A program made the translations under genes and the position numbers. Of a DNA stretch of 64,000 bases, positions 53,480-62,099 are shown piece by piece (within the stretch, counting starts at the first letter, position 1; each line of letters starts with the position of its first letter). Source of the stretch: CAZEQJ01 sp964514385 (GTDB lineage Bacteria > Bacteroidota > Bacteroidia > Cytophagales > Cyclobacteriaceae); NCBI GenBank assembly GCA_964514385.1, contig CAZEQJ010000016.1:3509-67508 (forward strand). Direction: 5' to 3'. The notes below the pieces were generated by a model. It was not told the origin of the DNA and did not search any database. It was given only the letters and a program-made list of their open reading frames with translations.

Positions 53480-55969
53480 TCAGTAATTATTATCTTTTTC
53501 TTTTAGGCTATTCAATAATTGTTCCAAACTGTATTCGTCCTGCACCAAAACTTCACGGGCCTTACTTCCTTCAAATGGGCCAACGATACCTGCAGCCTCC
53601 AGCTGATCGATAAGGCGACCTGCTCTGTTGTAACCCAGCTTAAGCTTGCGCTGAATAAGCGACGTACTTCCCTGCTGGTGCATGACAATCAACCGGGCTG
53701 CATCATCAAACATGCTGTCACGCTCCGACAGGTCTACCTCTCCAACTGAAGACTCTTCATCACCTTCATATTCCGGCAACAGGTATGCATCGGGATATCC
53801 GCGCTGGTTACCGATGAAGTCACAAAGATCGTCTACTTCAGGTGTATCTATAAATGGGCATTGCAGCCTGATTGTTTCAGAACCCATGCTCAGCAGCATG
53901 TCACCCATACCTACCAGCTGCTCCGCACCTCCCATATCCAGGATGGTACGTGAATCTACTTTGGAAGTAACTCTAAACGAACACCGGGCAGGAAAGTTGG
54001 CCTTGATCACACCCGTGATAACGTTGACCGAGGGTCGCTGTGTGGCTACAATAAGGTGAATGCCAATAGCTCGTGCCAGCTGTGCCAGCCGGGCAATCGG
54101 GGTTTCAATTTCCTTACCGGCAGTCATCATCAGGTCGGCAAGCTCATCTATCACCAGAACGATATATGGCAGATAGCGATGATTGTTCTGCGGATTAAGC
54201 TTTCGTGCTATAAATTTCCGGTTGTATTCCTTGATATTACGGCAGCCTGCGTCTTTCAGCAGGTCGTACCGGTTGTCCATTTCCACACACAATGAATTAA
54301 GGGTGTATATCACCTTTTTTGTGTCGGTGATGATGGCTTCTTCACTATTGGGCAACTTGGCCAGGTAATGGCGCTCAATTTTATTAAATAATGTCAGCTC
54401 CACCTTTTTCGGGTCGATCAGCACAAACTTCAGTTGACTGGGGTGTTTCTTGAAAAGCAGGGAGGCCAGCAGCACATTAATACCGACAGACTTACCCTGA
54501 CCGGTGGCTCCAGCCATCAGCAGGTGCGGCATTTTCGATAAGTCGGTCAGGTAAAGCTCATTGGAAATGGTTTTTCCCAAAATAACCGGTAGTTCTTTGT
54601 CTGTCCTGGCAAATTTTTCTGTACCCACCACACTTTTCATGGATACCACTTCCCTGTTTTTGTTGGGTACTTCAATACCAATCGTACCCTTCCCGGGGAT
54701 TGGGGCAATGATTCGTATACCTAATGCCGATAGAGAAAGCGCAATATCGTCTTCCAGATTTTTTATTTTGGATATTTTGACCCCAGCCTCCGGGACAATC
54801 TCATAGAGGGTGACTGTAGGCCCGATGGTAGCTTTGATACTGGAAATGCCGATTTTGAAGTTGACCAGAGTCTCGACAATTTTATCCTTATTTTGCTCCA
54901 GCTCCTCTTTTGTGACCTTCACCTTTCCGGTATCGTGCTCATTGAGCAGATCAATATCAGGAAACCGGTAATCGCGCAGATCAAGTGTCGGGTCATAGTG
55001 GTCCAGTTCAGTTTCTTCTTTTTCGTGATGCTGCTTTCCAAGCTGAAGATCAAGGTCAGCTTCACGGGATTCTTCTTTTATTTCTTCGCGCTTTTCGGGA
55101 ATATCATCATCCAGCTGCAGCTCCAGATCCTTTTCTCCCAGTATTTTATTTTCGATTTTATCCGTATCTAAAAGCTCCCAGCTGGCGCCATCATCTTCCT
55201 CTTCCATGCCCGTTTCTTCATCCGGGTCAGAGATTTCATCTTCCTTTTGATTATTATTGTCTTCACCGGTATCTTCATCTGCCAGGACCTCCTGCTTTGG
55301 AGCAGCCCCGGCGGCATCTGTTACATCTTCATCCGGATGACCTCTGAATATCTGGGTGATATCGAAAAAGAAAACCAAAAATACCACCAGGGAAAGGGCA
55401 AGAATAATGAAAGTACCCCATCCGACCAGGCTGTCAAAAAGGATGGCCAGCTCAAAGCCTATTCCTCCGCACCAGAATGTAATAAACCCTTCTGCTCCCG
55501 TACGCAGGATAATAAAACCAAGCAAAAGGCTTATCCACACCAGAAAAAAGCTGACAAAGGCAGACGACCTGCCGATTGCAACTAATTTCTTTTTATACAC
55601 CAGCCAGTATCCGGTGGCAAAACTCAGGGGTACCAGCAGGAAAGAGGCAATACCAAACCAGCGGTAGATCAGGGTGTAGGACATCCATGCGCCGGATATG
55701 CCCAGCCAATTCGATATCTCCTGCCCGGCCGGACGGATGCCGGTGTTGGACAAGCTTTCGATGATGCTCATGTCTGCTTTGCCCGTAAATATGAAGGAAA
55801 GAAATGAGGCTAACAGGAAAAATGAAAATGCCAGCAGGGTAAACCCGGCGGCAAGATGTATCCTGCGATCAAATAAGGCTGAAAACTCAAGCGAAAAGCC
55901 CTTACCTTTTGATGTACGTTCTGCTTTTTTCTTCCGGTATGTATTTTCCTTGTATGTGTTTTTTGCCAT
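53480..55969 (-). CDS. ftsK: DNA translocase FtsK
   Basis: 829 residues. Four membrane helices occupy residues 30-200, then an acidic linker (about 220-340) and the RecA-like motor with Walker A GATGQGKSVGINVLL near residue 488 and Walker B VLVIDELADLMM. The C-terminal winged helix (gamma domain) is in TSLIQRKLKLGYNRAGRLIDQLEAAGIVGP (about residues 775-805), which reads KOPS-type sequences. It pumps chromosomal DNA at the division septum, feeding XerCD; xerD is three genes upstream in the same run. Confidence 0.96.
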   Translation of the reverse strand: MAKNTYKENTYRKKKAERTSKGKGFSLEFSALFDRRIHLAAGFTLLAFSFFLLASFLSFIFTGKADMSIIESLSNTGIRPAGQEISNWLGISGAWMSYTLIYRWFGIASFLLVPLSFATGYWLVYKKKLVAIGRSSAFVSFFLVWISLLLGFIILRTGAEGFITFWCGGIGFELAILFDSLVGWGTFIILALSLVVFLVFFFDITQIFRGHPDEDVTDAAGAAPKQEVLADEDTGEDNNNQKEDEISDPDEETGMEEEDDGASWELLDTDKIENKILGEKDLELQLDDDIPEKREEIKEESREADLDLQLGKQHHEKEETELDHYDPTLDLRDYRFPDIDLLNEHDTGKVKVTKEELEQNKDKIVETLVNFKIGISSIKATIGPTVTLYEIVPEAGVKISKIKNLEDDIALSLSALGIRIIAPIPGKGTIGIEVPNKNREVVSMKSVVGTEKFARTDKELPVILGKTISNELYLTDLSKMPHLLMAGATGQGKSVGINVLLASLLFKKHPSQLKFVLIDPKKVELTLFNKIERHYLAKLPNSEEAIITDTKKVIYTLNSLCVEMDNRYDLLKDAGCRNIKEYNRKFIARKLNPQNNHRYLPYIVLVIDELADLMMTAGKEIETPIARLAQLARAIGIHLIVATQRPSVNVITGVIKANFPARCSFRVTSKVDSRTILDMGGAEQLVGMGDMLLSMGSETIRLQCPFIDTPEVDDLCDFIGNQRGYPDAYLLPEYEGDEESSVGEVDLSERDSMFDDAARLIVMHQQGSTSLIQRKLKLGYNRAGRLIDQLEAAGIVGPFEGSKAREVLVQDEYSLEQLLNSLKEKDNNY

Positions 55970-56002
55970 GGGATGATTGATTCACAAAAATACAAAAAGT
56001 AA

Positions 56003-57004
56003 TCAAAGGTCCTTTACAATGCGCCTTACAAAAGCTGGACCTTCATATATAAAGCCGGTGTACGACTGCAGCAGGTCTGCTCCTGCTTCAAGCATCCTGC
56101 GGGCATCGGCAGCATCAAAAATTCCGCCTACACCAATGATCACCTTATCCTTACGTAACCCAGCCCGTAGCTGACTGACCATCGATACACTTCGGTGATG
56201 TAAAGGCCGTCCGCTTAGACCGCCCATTCCGATAGCCTTGAGACGGCCTTCATCTGTTTTTAACCCTTCCCTGGATATCGTGGTATTGGTGGCCACTACC
56301 CCTTCGACATCTAACGCATTTACCAGTGAAATAATATCACCAACCTGCGATTCTGTAACGTCAGGGGCAAACTTGAGAAGTACCGGCTTTTTTATATCCT
56401 GCGCAGCGCGGTAATCCAGTAAGGTGTTGACGATAACTGTGAGCTTATCTTTATCCTGAAGTTCACGCAGACCGGGGGTATTGGGTGAGCTTACATTCAC
56501 AACGAAGTAGTCCACATGTGGGTAGAGAGCCTTAAAGGTAAGGAGGTAATCGTCAACGGCCTGTTCATTAGGTGTATCCTTATTTTTGCCGATGTTACCA
56601 CCGATGACTACCGACGGCCGGGCCGTTTTCAGTCGGCTGACCACAGCCTCTACCCCGTCGTTATTAAATCCCATTCTGTTGATTAATGCCTTATCTGAAG
56701 GTAGCCGAAACAAACGAGGCTTTTCGTTACCGGGTTGAGGTCTCGGCGTTACCGTGCCTATCTCAACAAATGAAAAGCCAAGCTTATGCCAGTGGTTGAT
56801 CAGTATGGCATTTTTATCAAATCCTGCAGCAAGTCCAAGGGGGTGATCAAACGATAATCCCATCACCTGCACCGGCTTTTTTCTTTTTGTCGTAAAATTG
56901 AAAAATGGGATGCCGGATAGCATCGATATCATCCTGAAGCTAAACTCGTGAACAGCCTCCGGGTTGAAAAGAAAGAAGAAAGGCCTGATAATGGATTTAT
57001 ACAT
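56003..57004 (-). CDS. pyrD: Dihydroorotate dehydrogenase, quinone-dependent
   Basis: 333 residues from the ATG at 57004 (MYKSIIRPFFFLFNPEAVHEF); a frame to 57043 would overlap xerD. The N-terminal helices bind quinone at the membrane. SFDHPLGLAAGFDKNA and NRMGFNNDGVEAV are FMN-site motifs; NVSSPNTPGLRELQ holds the catalytic Ser and Asn; IGVGGIFDAADARRMLEAGADLLQSYTG the phosphate site. It feeds electrons from dihydroorotate into menaquinone. 33 bases separate it from ftsK. Confidence 0.95.
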   Translation of the reverse strand: MYKSIIRPFFFLFNPEAVHEFSFRMISMLSGIPFFNFTTKRKKPVQVMGLSFDHPLGLAAGFDKNAILINHWHKLGFSFVEIGTVTPRPQPGNEKPRLFRLPSDKALINRMGFNNDGVEAVVSRLKTARPSVVIGGNIGKNKDTPNEQAVDDYLLTFKALYPHVDYFVVNVSSPNTPGLRELQDKDKLTVIVNTLLDYRAAQDIKKPVLLKFAPDVTESQVGDIISLVNALDVEGVVATNTTISREGLKTDEGRLKAIGMGGLSGRPLHHRSVSMVSQLRAGLRKDKVIIGVGGIFDAADARRMLEAGADLLQSYTGFIYEGPAFVRRIVKDL

Positions 57005-57039
57005 ATCGGCGCAAAGGTAGTGTGATTTTTTATTGGGTG

Positions 57040-57942
57040 TCAACTTCTGGGATGAAACTCACGGATAACCTGCTTGAGATAATCACGATCGAGGTGCGTG
57101 TAGATTTCAGTAGTGGTAATCGATTCATGGCCCAGCATTTCCTGTACAGCCCTGAGGTCGGCACCACCTTCTATCAGATGTGTGGCAAAAGAATGCCGGA
57201 AGGTATGCGGGCTCACATTCTTATTTATACCTGCTCTCCGTACTGCCTCTTTAATAATATTGAATATCATCACACGCGACAAGGATGTGCCCCGGCGGTT
57301 TAAGAATACATATTTTTCATTACCTGCCTTAACCGGGATGTGTACCCTGATTTCTTCCAGGTATATTTTCAGAAACTTCATTGCCTCCCTCCCTGTCGGA
57401 ACCAGCCTTTCCTTGTTGCCCTTACCGATCACCTGCAAAAACCCGATATCAAAATGTACCTGATTGATGGTAAGCCCGACCAGCTCACTTACGCGCAACC
57501 CTGAACTGTACAGCGTTTCAATAATGGTGCGGTTGCGATGGCCTTCGGGAAGTGAAAGATCAAAGGTAGCCAGAATGCTTTCGATCTCATGGAAATCAAG
57601 TGTGTCCGGAAGTTTACGCCCCAGCTTGGGTGCTTCGAGCAGCTCCGACGGGTCGGTGCTGATGATTTTTTCCAGCAGCAAAAAACGAAAAAAGCCCTTG
57701 ATCCCGGAGATGATACGTGACTGTGAATAGGGTGATAAGCCTACTTCGTTAAGCTGGTAAATAAAATCACGCAGGTGGTCATACGTCACCATGGATACCG
57801 GCAGACCGTCACCCTGCTGCCCGATATAGGAAGCCAGCTTACTTACATCACGGAGGTATGCGGCAACGGAATTTTCAGCCAGTGAACGCTCAATTCGCAG
57901 GTAATTTTTATATTGCCTGATATAACCTGTCCAGGTATTCAT
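57040..57942 (-). CDS. xerD: Tyrosine recombinase XerD
   Basis: 300 residues. SAM-like N-terminal domain, then a catalytic domain with the full set Arg 150 (YSSGLRVSEL), Lys 174 (GKGNKERLVP), His 246 and Arg 249 (SPHTFRHSFA), His 272 (LGHESITTTE) and Tyr 281. The length and absence of flanking integration elements point to the chromosome-dimer resolvase rather than a mobile integrase; pyrD and ftsK follow in the same direction. It is divergent from aroQ with 17 bases between the starts. Confidence 0.9.
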   Translation of the reverse strand: MNTWTGYIRQYKNYLRIERSLAENSVAAYLRDVSKLASYIGQQGDGLPVSMVTYDHLRDFIYQLNEVGLSPYSQSRIISGIKGFFRFLLLEKIISTDPSELLEAPKLGRKLPDTLDFHEIESILATFDLSLPEGHRNRTIIETLYSSGLRVSELVGLTINQVHFDIGFLQVIGKGNKERLVPTGREAMKFLKIYLEEIRVHIPVKAGNEKYVFLNRRGTSLSRVMIFNIIKEAVRRAGINKNVSPHTFRHSFATHLIEGGADLRAVQEMLGHESITTTEIYTHLDRDYLKQVIREFHPRS

Positions 57943-57959
57943 AATTCAAAATTAGTGGA

Positions 57960-58382
57960 GTGAAAACAATAGTTGTTATCAACGGGCCAAATTTAAATAT
58001 GCTGGGTACACGGCAACCGGAAATATACGGTTCGGTAACCCTGAACGAAATAGAAGGAATGCTCTTGCAGCGGTTCGAAGGCCGTGCCCTGATTTCATTT
58101 TATCAATCCAATGATGAGGGGGAGCTGGTGAAGATGATCCATGATAGCCGTTATAAGGACGGCATTGTATTAAATGCTGCTGCTTTTACCCACACCTCCA
58201 TTGCCCTCGCCGACGCTGTGGCTGCCGTTGCCGTACCGGTGATTGAAGTGCATCTCAGCAATATCCACGCCCGCGAACATTTTCGGCAACAGTCCCTCAC
58301 CGGGCGATACTGCAGGGGCATGATCGCCGGACTTGGTCAGAAAGGATACGAGCTCGCTATCCAATACCTTATCGACCTATGA
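57960..58382 (+). CDS. aroQ: 3-dehydroquinate dehydratase, type II
   Basis: 140 residues starting with GTG (no ATG precedes INGPNLNMLG). It makes 3-dehydroshikimate. NGPNLNMLGTRQPEIYG contains the lid Arg and the catalytic Tyr 24; VIEVHLSNIHAREHFRQQSL the catalytic His; GLGQKGYELAI the C-terminal motif. It overlaps the aminotransferase start by four bases (ATGA). Confidence 0.94.
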   Translation: MKTIVVINGPNLNMLGTRQPEIYGSVTLNEIEGMLLQRFEGRALISFYQSNDEGELVKMIHDSRYKDGIVLNAAAFTHTSIALADAVAAVAVPVIEVHLSNIHAREHFRQQSLTGRYCRGMIAGLGQKGYELAIQYLIDL

Positions 58383-59434
58383 TCAGTTTTTATCCCGGCC
58401 CCTCACAGCTGGATCCGTCAGTAAAGGAAGCGCTGCAGCAGGCTTTTGACTCCGGCATTCTTAGCCAGAACCATCGCAGTGAGCCGTTTCACCGGTTGAT
58501 AGCTGCTACGAAGGCCGTCATTCGGCAAAAACTGAATGTCCCGGCAGATTACGACATTATATTTACCTCCTCTGCTACCGAATGCTGGGAGATAACTGCT
58601 CAATCGCTTCATAACGGCCTTTCCTGCCATTTCTACAACGGGGCTTTCGGCGAAAAATGGGCCAACTATACCCAGCGCCTTGGTAAACTGATCCAGCCCG
58701 TTTCCTTTGATCCTGATACTTCACCATTCCTGCATAATGCACTTGATGCGAATCTGTTTTGCATTACCTCAAATGAAACCAGCAACGGGACACAGGTAAA
58801 TGATCGTTTTTACAGTGCAATTCGTCAACAGCATCTAGATGCTCTTATCGCCGTCGATGCCACCTCCTCCCTTGGCGGAGTACACCATGATCTGTCATTA
58901 GCGGATGTATGGTTTGCCTCTGTGCAGAAATGTTTTGGGCTGCCTTCCGGAATGGCGATAATGCTGGTTTCGCCACGCGCAGCTGCACGCGCCATGCAAC
59001 TAAATGCTGCACAGCATTACAACGACCTGCCTTTTGTGCTGGAAAACTTCAGACGCGATGAAACCCATTACACTCCCAATACATTGAATATTTTCTTATT
59101 GCATGAAGTGCTGCAAAACCGGAAAAGTATCGGTGAAGTAGACCACCAGCTGAGACAGGAACAACAGCGGTGGGCAGATTGGGAAAAAAAGCAGGATTCA
59201 GTACAGCTGCTAACGTCAAACCCGGATGTGCAGTCTGTGACGGTTATGTGTTTCAGGGCGAGAGCGGAAGTCATACAACATATCATCAAGATCACCACGG
59301 AAAAGGGTTTGATAATAGGCAAAGGTTATGGAAAATGGAAGCCGGATACCTTTCGGATAGCCAATTTCCCTGCGCTGCAGCCGGAGCACCATGAGCAGCT
59401 GCGTGATGTGCTAAATGAAATCGTTTTACCGTAG
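58379..59434 (+). CDS. Class V aminotransferase (serine/alanine-glyoxylate type)
   Basis: 351 residues, fold-type I. FYPGPSQLDPSVKEAL opens it; TSNETSNGTQVND, DATSSLGGVHHDL and SVQKCFGLPSGMAI (PLP Lys) are the core. It is close to phosphoserine aminotransferase-like proteins, but the usual SerC motif HW is not seen, so the exact substrate is open. Translation is coupled to aroQ. Confidence 0.85.
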   Translation: MISFYPGPSQLDPSVKEALQQAFDSGILSQNHRSEPFHRLIAATKAVIRQKLNVPADYDIIFTSSATECWEITAQSLHNGLSCHFYNGAFGEKWANYTQRLGKLIQPVSFDPDTSPFLHNALDANLFCITSNETSNGTQVNDRFYSAIRQQHLDALIAVDATSSLGGVHHDLSLADVWFASVQKCFGLPSGMAIMLVSPRAAARAMQLNAAQHYNDLPFVLENFRRDETHYTPNTLNIFLLHEVLQNRKSIGEVDHQLRQEQQRWADWEKKQDSVQLLTSNPDVQSVTVMCFRARAEVIQHIIKITTEKGLIIGKGYGKWKPDTFRIANFPALQPEHHEQLRDVLNEIVLP

Positions 59435-59472
59435 TTTATTATTAAAATTCATTGCTATTTCGCGGCAAATTT

Positions 59473-60048
59473 ATGGAAATGAATGGTAAGGAAATCCTAT
59501 CGGTAAGTCTGATACTTTTTTCGGTGATTGACATCCTCGGCTCGATCCCTATTATTATCGAACTACGCAAAAAACATGGCCATGTGCAGTCGGAAAAGGC
59601 TACCCTTGTAGCAGGTGTGATCATGATCGTTTTTTTATATGTCGGTGAGTCCATACTGCGGCTTTTTGGTATCGATATCGGATCTTTTGCGGTGGCCGGA
59701 TCGATTGTGATGTTTATTCTGGGCATGGAGATGATCCTGGGCCGCAGCTTTTTTAAATCCGAGCCTGAAGATACCAACTCGCACTCCATTGTGCCCATAG
59801 CATTTCCGCTGATCGCCGGTGCCGGCACGATGACCACACTCATATCATTGAAAGCTGCCTATCAGGAAATCAACATACTGACCGGAATACTTATCAACCT
59901 GGTACTGGTGTATGTGGCGTTAAAGACTTCGGGATGGATGGAGCGCAAGATCGGGGCAGGAGGATTTAGTATATTGCGAAAAGTTTTTGGTATCGTGCTG
60001 ATATCCATTGCCATTAAACTTGTGAAAACCTACCTGTTTGTCAATTGA
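59473..60048 (+). CDS. MarC-family membrane protein
   Basis: 191 residues from the ATG at 59473; an earlier TTG frame from 59452 adds seven residues. Six membrane helices, with SVIDILGSIPIIIEL and SIVPIAFPLIAGAGTMTTLISLKA, the conserved Pro-rich half-helices of UPF0056. The role is unknown; the historical link to multiple antibiotic resistance is not supported. It overlaps rnhA by four bases. Confidence 0.88.
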   Translation: MEMNGKEILSVSLILFSVIDILGSIPIIIELRKKHGHVQSEKATLVAGVIMIVFLYVGESILRLFGIDIGSFAVAGSIVMFILGMEMILGRSFFKSEPEDTNSHSIVPIAFPLIAGAGTMTTLISLKAAYQEINILTGILINLVLVYVALKTSGWMERKIGAGGFSILRKVFGIVLISIAIKLVKTYLFVN

Positions 60049-60515
60049 TTGAAATCTATACGGACGGCGCATCAAGAGGAAATCCCGGACCGGGAGGCTA
60101 TGGCATCGTAATGCGGTATGGATCGCATGAGAAAGAGATTTCTGAAGGGTTCCGGCTTACGACCAACAACCGGATGGAGCTGCTCTCGGTGATCGTAGCT
60201 TTGAAGGCGATCACGCGGCGGGAAATCCCTGTCACCGTCTTTACCGATTCGAAATATGTGGTAGAAGCCATTGAAAAGGGATGGGTGTTCAACTGGCAGA
60301 AAAAAGGCTTTAAGAGCAAGAAAAACGAGGACCTCTGGCGCGAATACCTGAAGCTGCATCCGCATTTCAAGATACGCTACAAATGGATTAAAGGCCATGC
60401 CGGTCATCCTGAAAACGAGCGTTGTGATGCGCTTGCCGTAGCGGCCGCCCTGGGAAGCAACCTAAAGGTTGATGAGGGCTACGAAAGTCAGTCGGACGGC
60501 GGTATGTTTGATTAG
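60045..60515 (+). CDS. rnhA: Ribonuclease HI
   Basis: 156 residues. The start is TTG at 60045 (sharing bases with the marC stop); no ATG or GTG lies before the conserved IYTDGASRGNPGPGGYGIV, so the TTG is probably real. Asp 7, the Glu of NNRMELLSVI, the Asp of FTDSKYV and the last Asp in NERCDALAVAA form the active site; IKGHAGHPENERCD is the usual C-terminal motif. It cuts RNA in RNA-DNA hybrids. Confidence 0.92.
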   Translation: MIEIYTDGASRGNPGPGGYGIVMRYGSHEKEISEGFRLTTNNRMELLSVIVALKAITRREIPVTVFTDSKYVVEAIEKGWVFNWQKKGFKSKKNEDLWREYLKLHPHFKIRYKWIKGHAGHPENERCDALAVAAALGSNLKVDEGYESQSDGGMFD

Positions 60516-60570
60516 AGGGGCTGGTGCATACCGGACTGTTATTTTTATTTTCTTTACAGTAAAAGCTTGA

Positions 60571-60586
60571 AATATTGATCAATATT
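60571..60586. promoter_or_regulatory. 16-bp perfect palindrome upstream of cas6
   Basis: AATATTGATCAATATT is its own reverse complement and lies 22 bases before the cas6 start, in the 93-base stretch that separates rnhA from the CRISPR operon. It could be an operator for a dimeric regulator of the operon; no regulator gene is visible near it. Confidence 0.4.
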
Positions 60587-60608
60587 CGCTATACTTATCT
60601 AAATTTCC

Positions 60609-61400
60609 ATGCGTTTCAGACTAACACTGCAGAGAAAAAAAGGGAGCATTCTACCACTAAACTATCAGTATCCGCTCTCTTCCTGGATTTATAAACGAAT
60701 AAATGCAGCTGATTCTTCATTTGCCCAATTTTTACACGATAAAGGATATATCACTGAGGGTAAACACCGGCCATTTAAGTTTTTTACCTTTTCTAAATTA
60801 CAAATCCCGAAATGGGAGGTATATGAAGACCGGCTAATCATTCAATCAGAGTCGGTGGGATTGGAAATCAGTTTTTTGGTTGAAAATGCCGCTGAAAAGT
60901 TCATTACCGGAGTATTTCAGCAACAGCATGCAGGGATAGGAGATAAAAAGTCGCAGGTAGATTTTGAGGTGGGTATGATTGAAGCCCGTCCGGTGCCGGT
61001 AAAAGAAGAGATGACTTTGAAAACTGCTTCGCACATTGTGGTGAGTGCCCCGGACCTTTCGGGAAATAAAATGAAAGCCAAATTTTTATCTCCGGAAGCA
61101 CCTGAATATAAAAATTATTTCCTTCAGAACCTGATACGGAAATATGAAAGCTACGCTTCCTATACCGGAAACAGTATTTCTTCGGACTGGAGTAAGACTA
61201 TGGACTGGGAGTTGCTCCCTGGCCGTGTCAAATCCAGACTGGAAACCATCAAGGCAGGTACTGCTGCTGAGTCGAGGGTACGGGGTTTCGACTATACGTT
61301 TCGTATCCAGGCTCCATCTCCGTTGATGCGGATTGGGTTGCTGGCTGGGTTTGGCGAGAAGAATAGTCTGGGGTTTGGGTGTGTTGAAATTAAGGATTAA
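60609..61400 (+). CDS. cas6: CRISPR endoribonuclease Cas6
   Basis: 263 residues. The double RRM-like RAMP fold opens with MRFRLTLQRKKGSILPLNYQYPLSSWIYKRI (positions 1-31); GKHRPFKFFTFSKLQIP has the His 53 and FTFS motif expected near the Cas6 active site; the Gly-rich loop GLLAGFGEKNSLGFGCVEI (about 243-261) ends the protein, as in all Cas6. It cuts the CRISPR transcript into crRNAs. First gene of the operon. Composition is closer to the upstream core genes than to the following cas genes. Confidence 0.9.
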   Translation: MRFRLTLQRKKGSILPLNYQYPLSSWIYKRINAADSSFAQFLHDKGYITEGKHRPFKFFTFSKLQIPKWEVYEDRLIIQSESVGLEISFLVENAAEKFITGVFQQQHAGIGDKKSQVDFEVGMIEARPVPVKEEMTLKTASHIVVSAPDLSGNKMKAKFLSPEAPEYKNYFLQNLIRKYESYASYTGNSISSDWSKTMDWELLPGRVKSRLETIKAGTAAESRVRGFDYTFRIQAPSPLMRIGLLAGFGEKNSLGFGCVEIKD

Positions 61401-61454
61401 AATGAAAAAAGTTATTAAGCCTTCTATCAATATGATAATAATAAGATTGATTTT

Positions 61455-62099
61455 ATGATAAAAGGAATGTTAAAAATTGAGCCACTCGCACCATTATCAC
61501 TTGTGATATCTACTCCAGGATCATTTTACCGCAGCAATGATTGTCCATCTCAAGAAATGATCTATGGGATGTTAGAAAATATGTTGGGCTGGCATTATTC
61601 TTCTGAAATAAGAAAAGCCTATACCAAGGACCTCAAAAAGAAAACTAAGAATCAAAAAACAGAATTAGTCGAATTTAAGTCCCTTTCTGGTTATAGCCCT
61701 GTTATTCAAAATTATGTTCAAGTTAAAAAACTTTTTGTTAAGCCTCATACGATTCCATATATTGATATGTGGACTCAGCATTTAAAACACAATGACAAAA
61801 GACATTTTGATGGAATTAGAAATTATGATCACAGGCTTTCAAGAGAAATAAACATTGCAGAAGACCCAGAAAAGGAGGGAATATTAAAATCGAACATTGG
61901 CCATTTCCCCAATTACTATCAAAGTCCAAAAAGACGCGAGTTTATTAAAGTTGTGGGTGAATATCGCTATGAAGTAGAACTAAAAGAAGATTTTGTTAAT
62001 ATACTTAGGAAAGGAATCGATGATCCGGTAAGTATCCCTTACTTAGGAACAAGTGAAGGTTGGGTACATGTCGAACTTATAATTCCCGAAGAAAAATGA
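61455..62099 (+). CDS. cas5: Cascade subunit Cas5
   Basis: 214 residues. APLSLVISTPGSFYRSNDCPSQEMIYGMLENMLGWHY (positions 12-48) matches the Cas5 N-terminal RAMP pattern with the STxYGxLxxxLG-type helix. It would cap the 5' handle of the crRNA in the effector complex. The long insertion rich in Lys (LKKKTKNQKTE) is unusual. It follows cas6 by 54 AT-rich bases and overlaps cas8 by four (ATGA). Visibly more AT-rich than cas6. Confidence 0.8.
   Translation: MIKGMLKIEPLAPLSLVISTPGSFYRSNDCPSQEMIYGMLENMLGWHYSSEIRKAYTKDLKKKTKNQKTELVEFKSLSGYSPVIQNYVQVKKLFVKPHTIPYIDMWTQHLKHNDKRHFDGIRNYDHRLSREINIAEDPEKEGILKSNIGHFPNYYQSPKRREFIKVVGEYRYEVELKEDFVNILRKGIDDPVSIPYLGTSEGWVHVELIIPEEK

Noticed and set aside
57040..57942. 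Integrase of a mobile element
   Set aside because: It has XerD length and lies with pyrD, ftsK and aroQ; no att-like repeats or phage genes near it.
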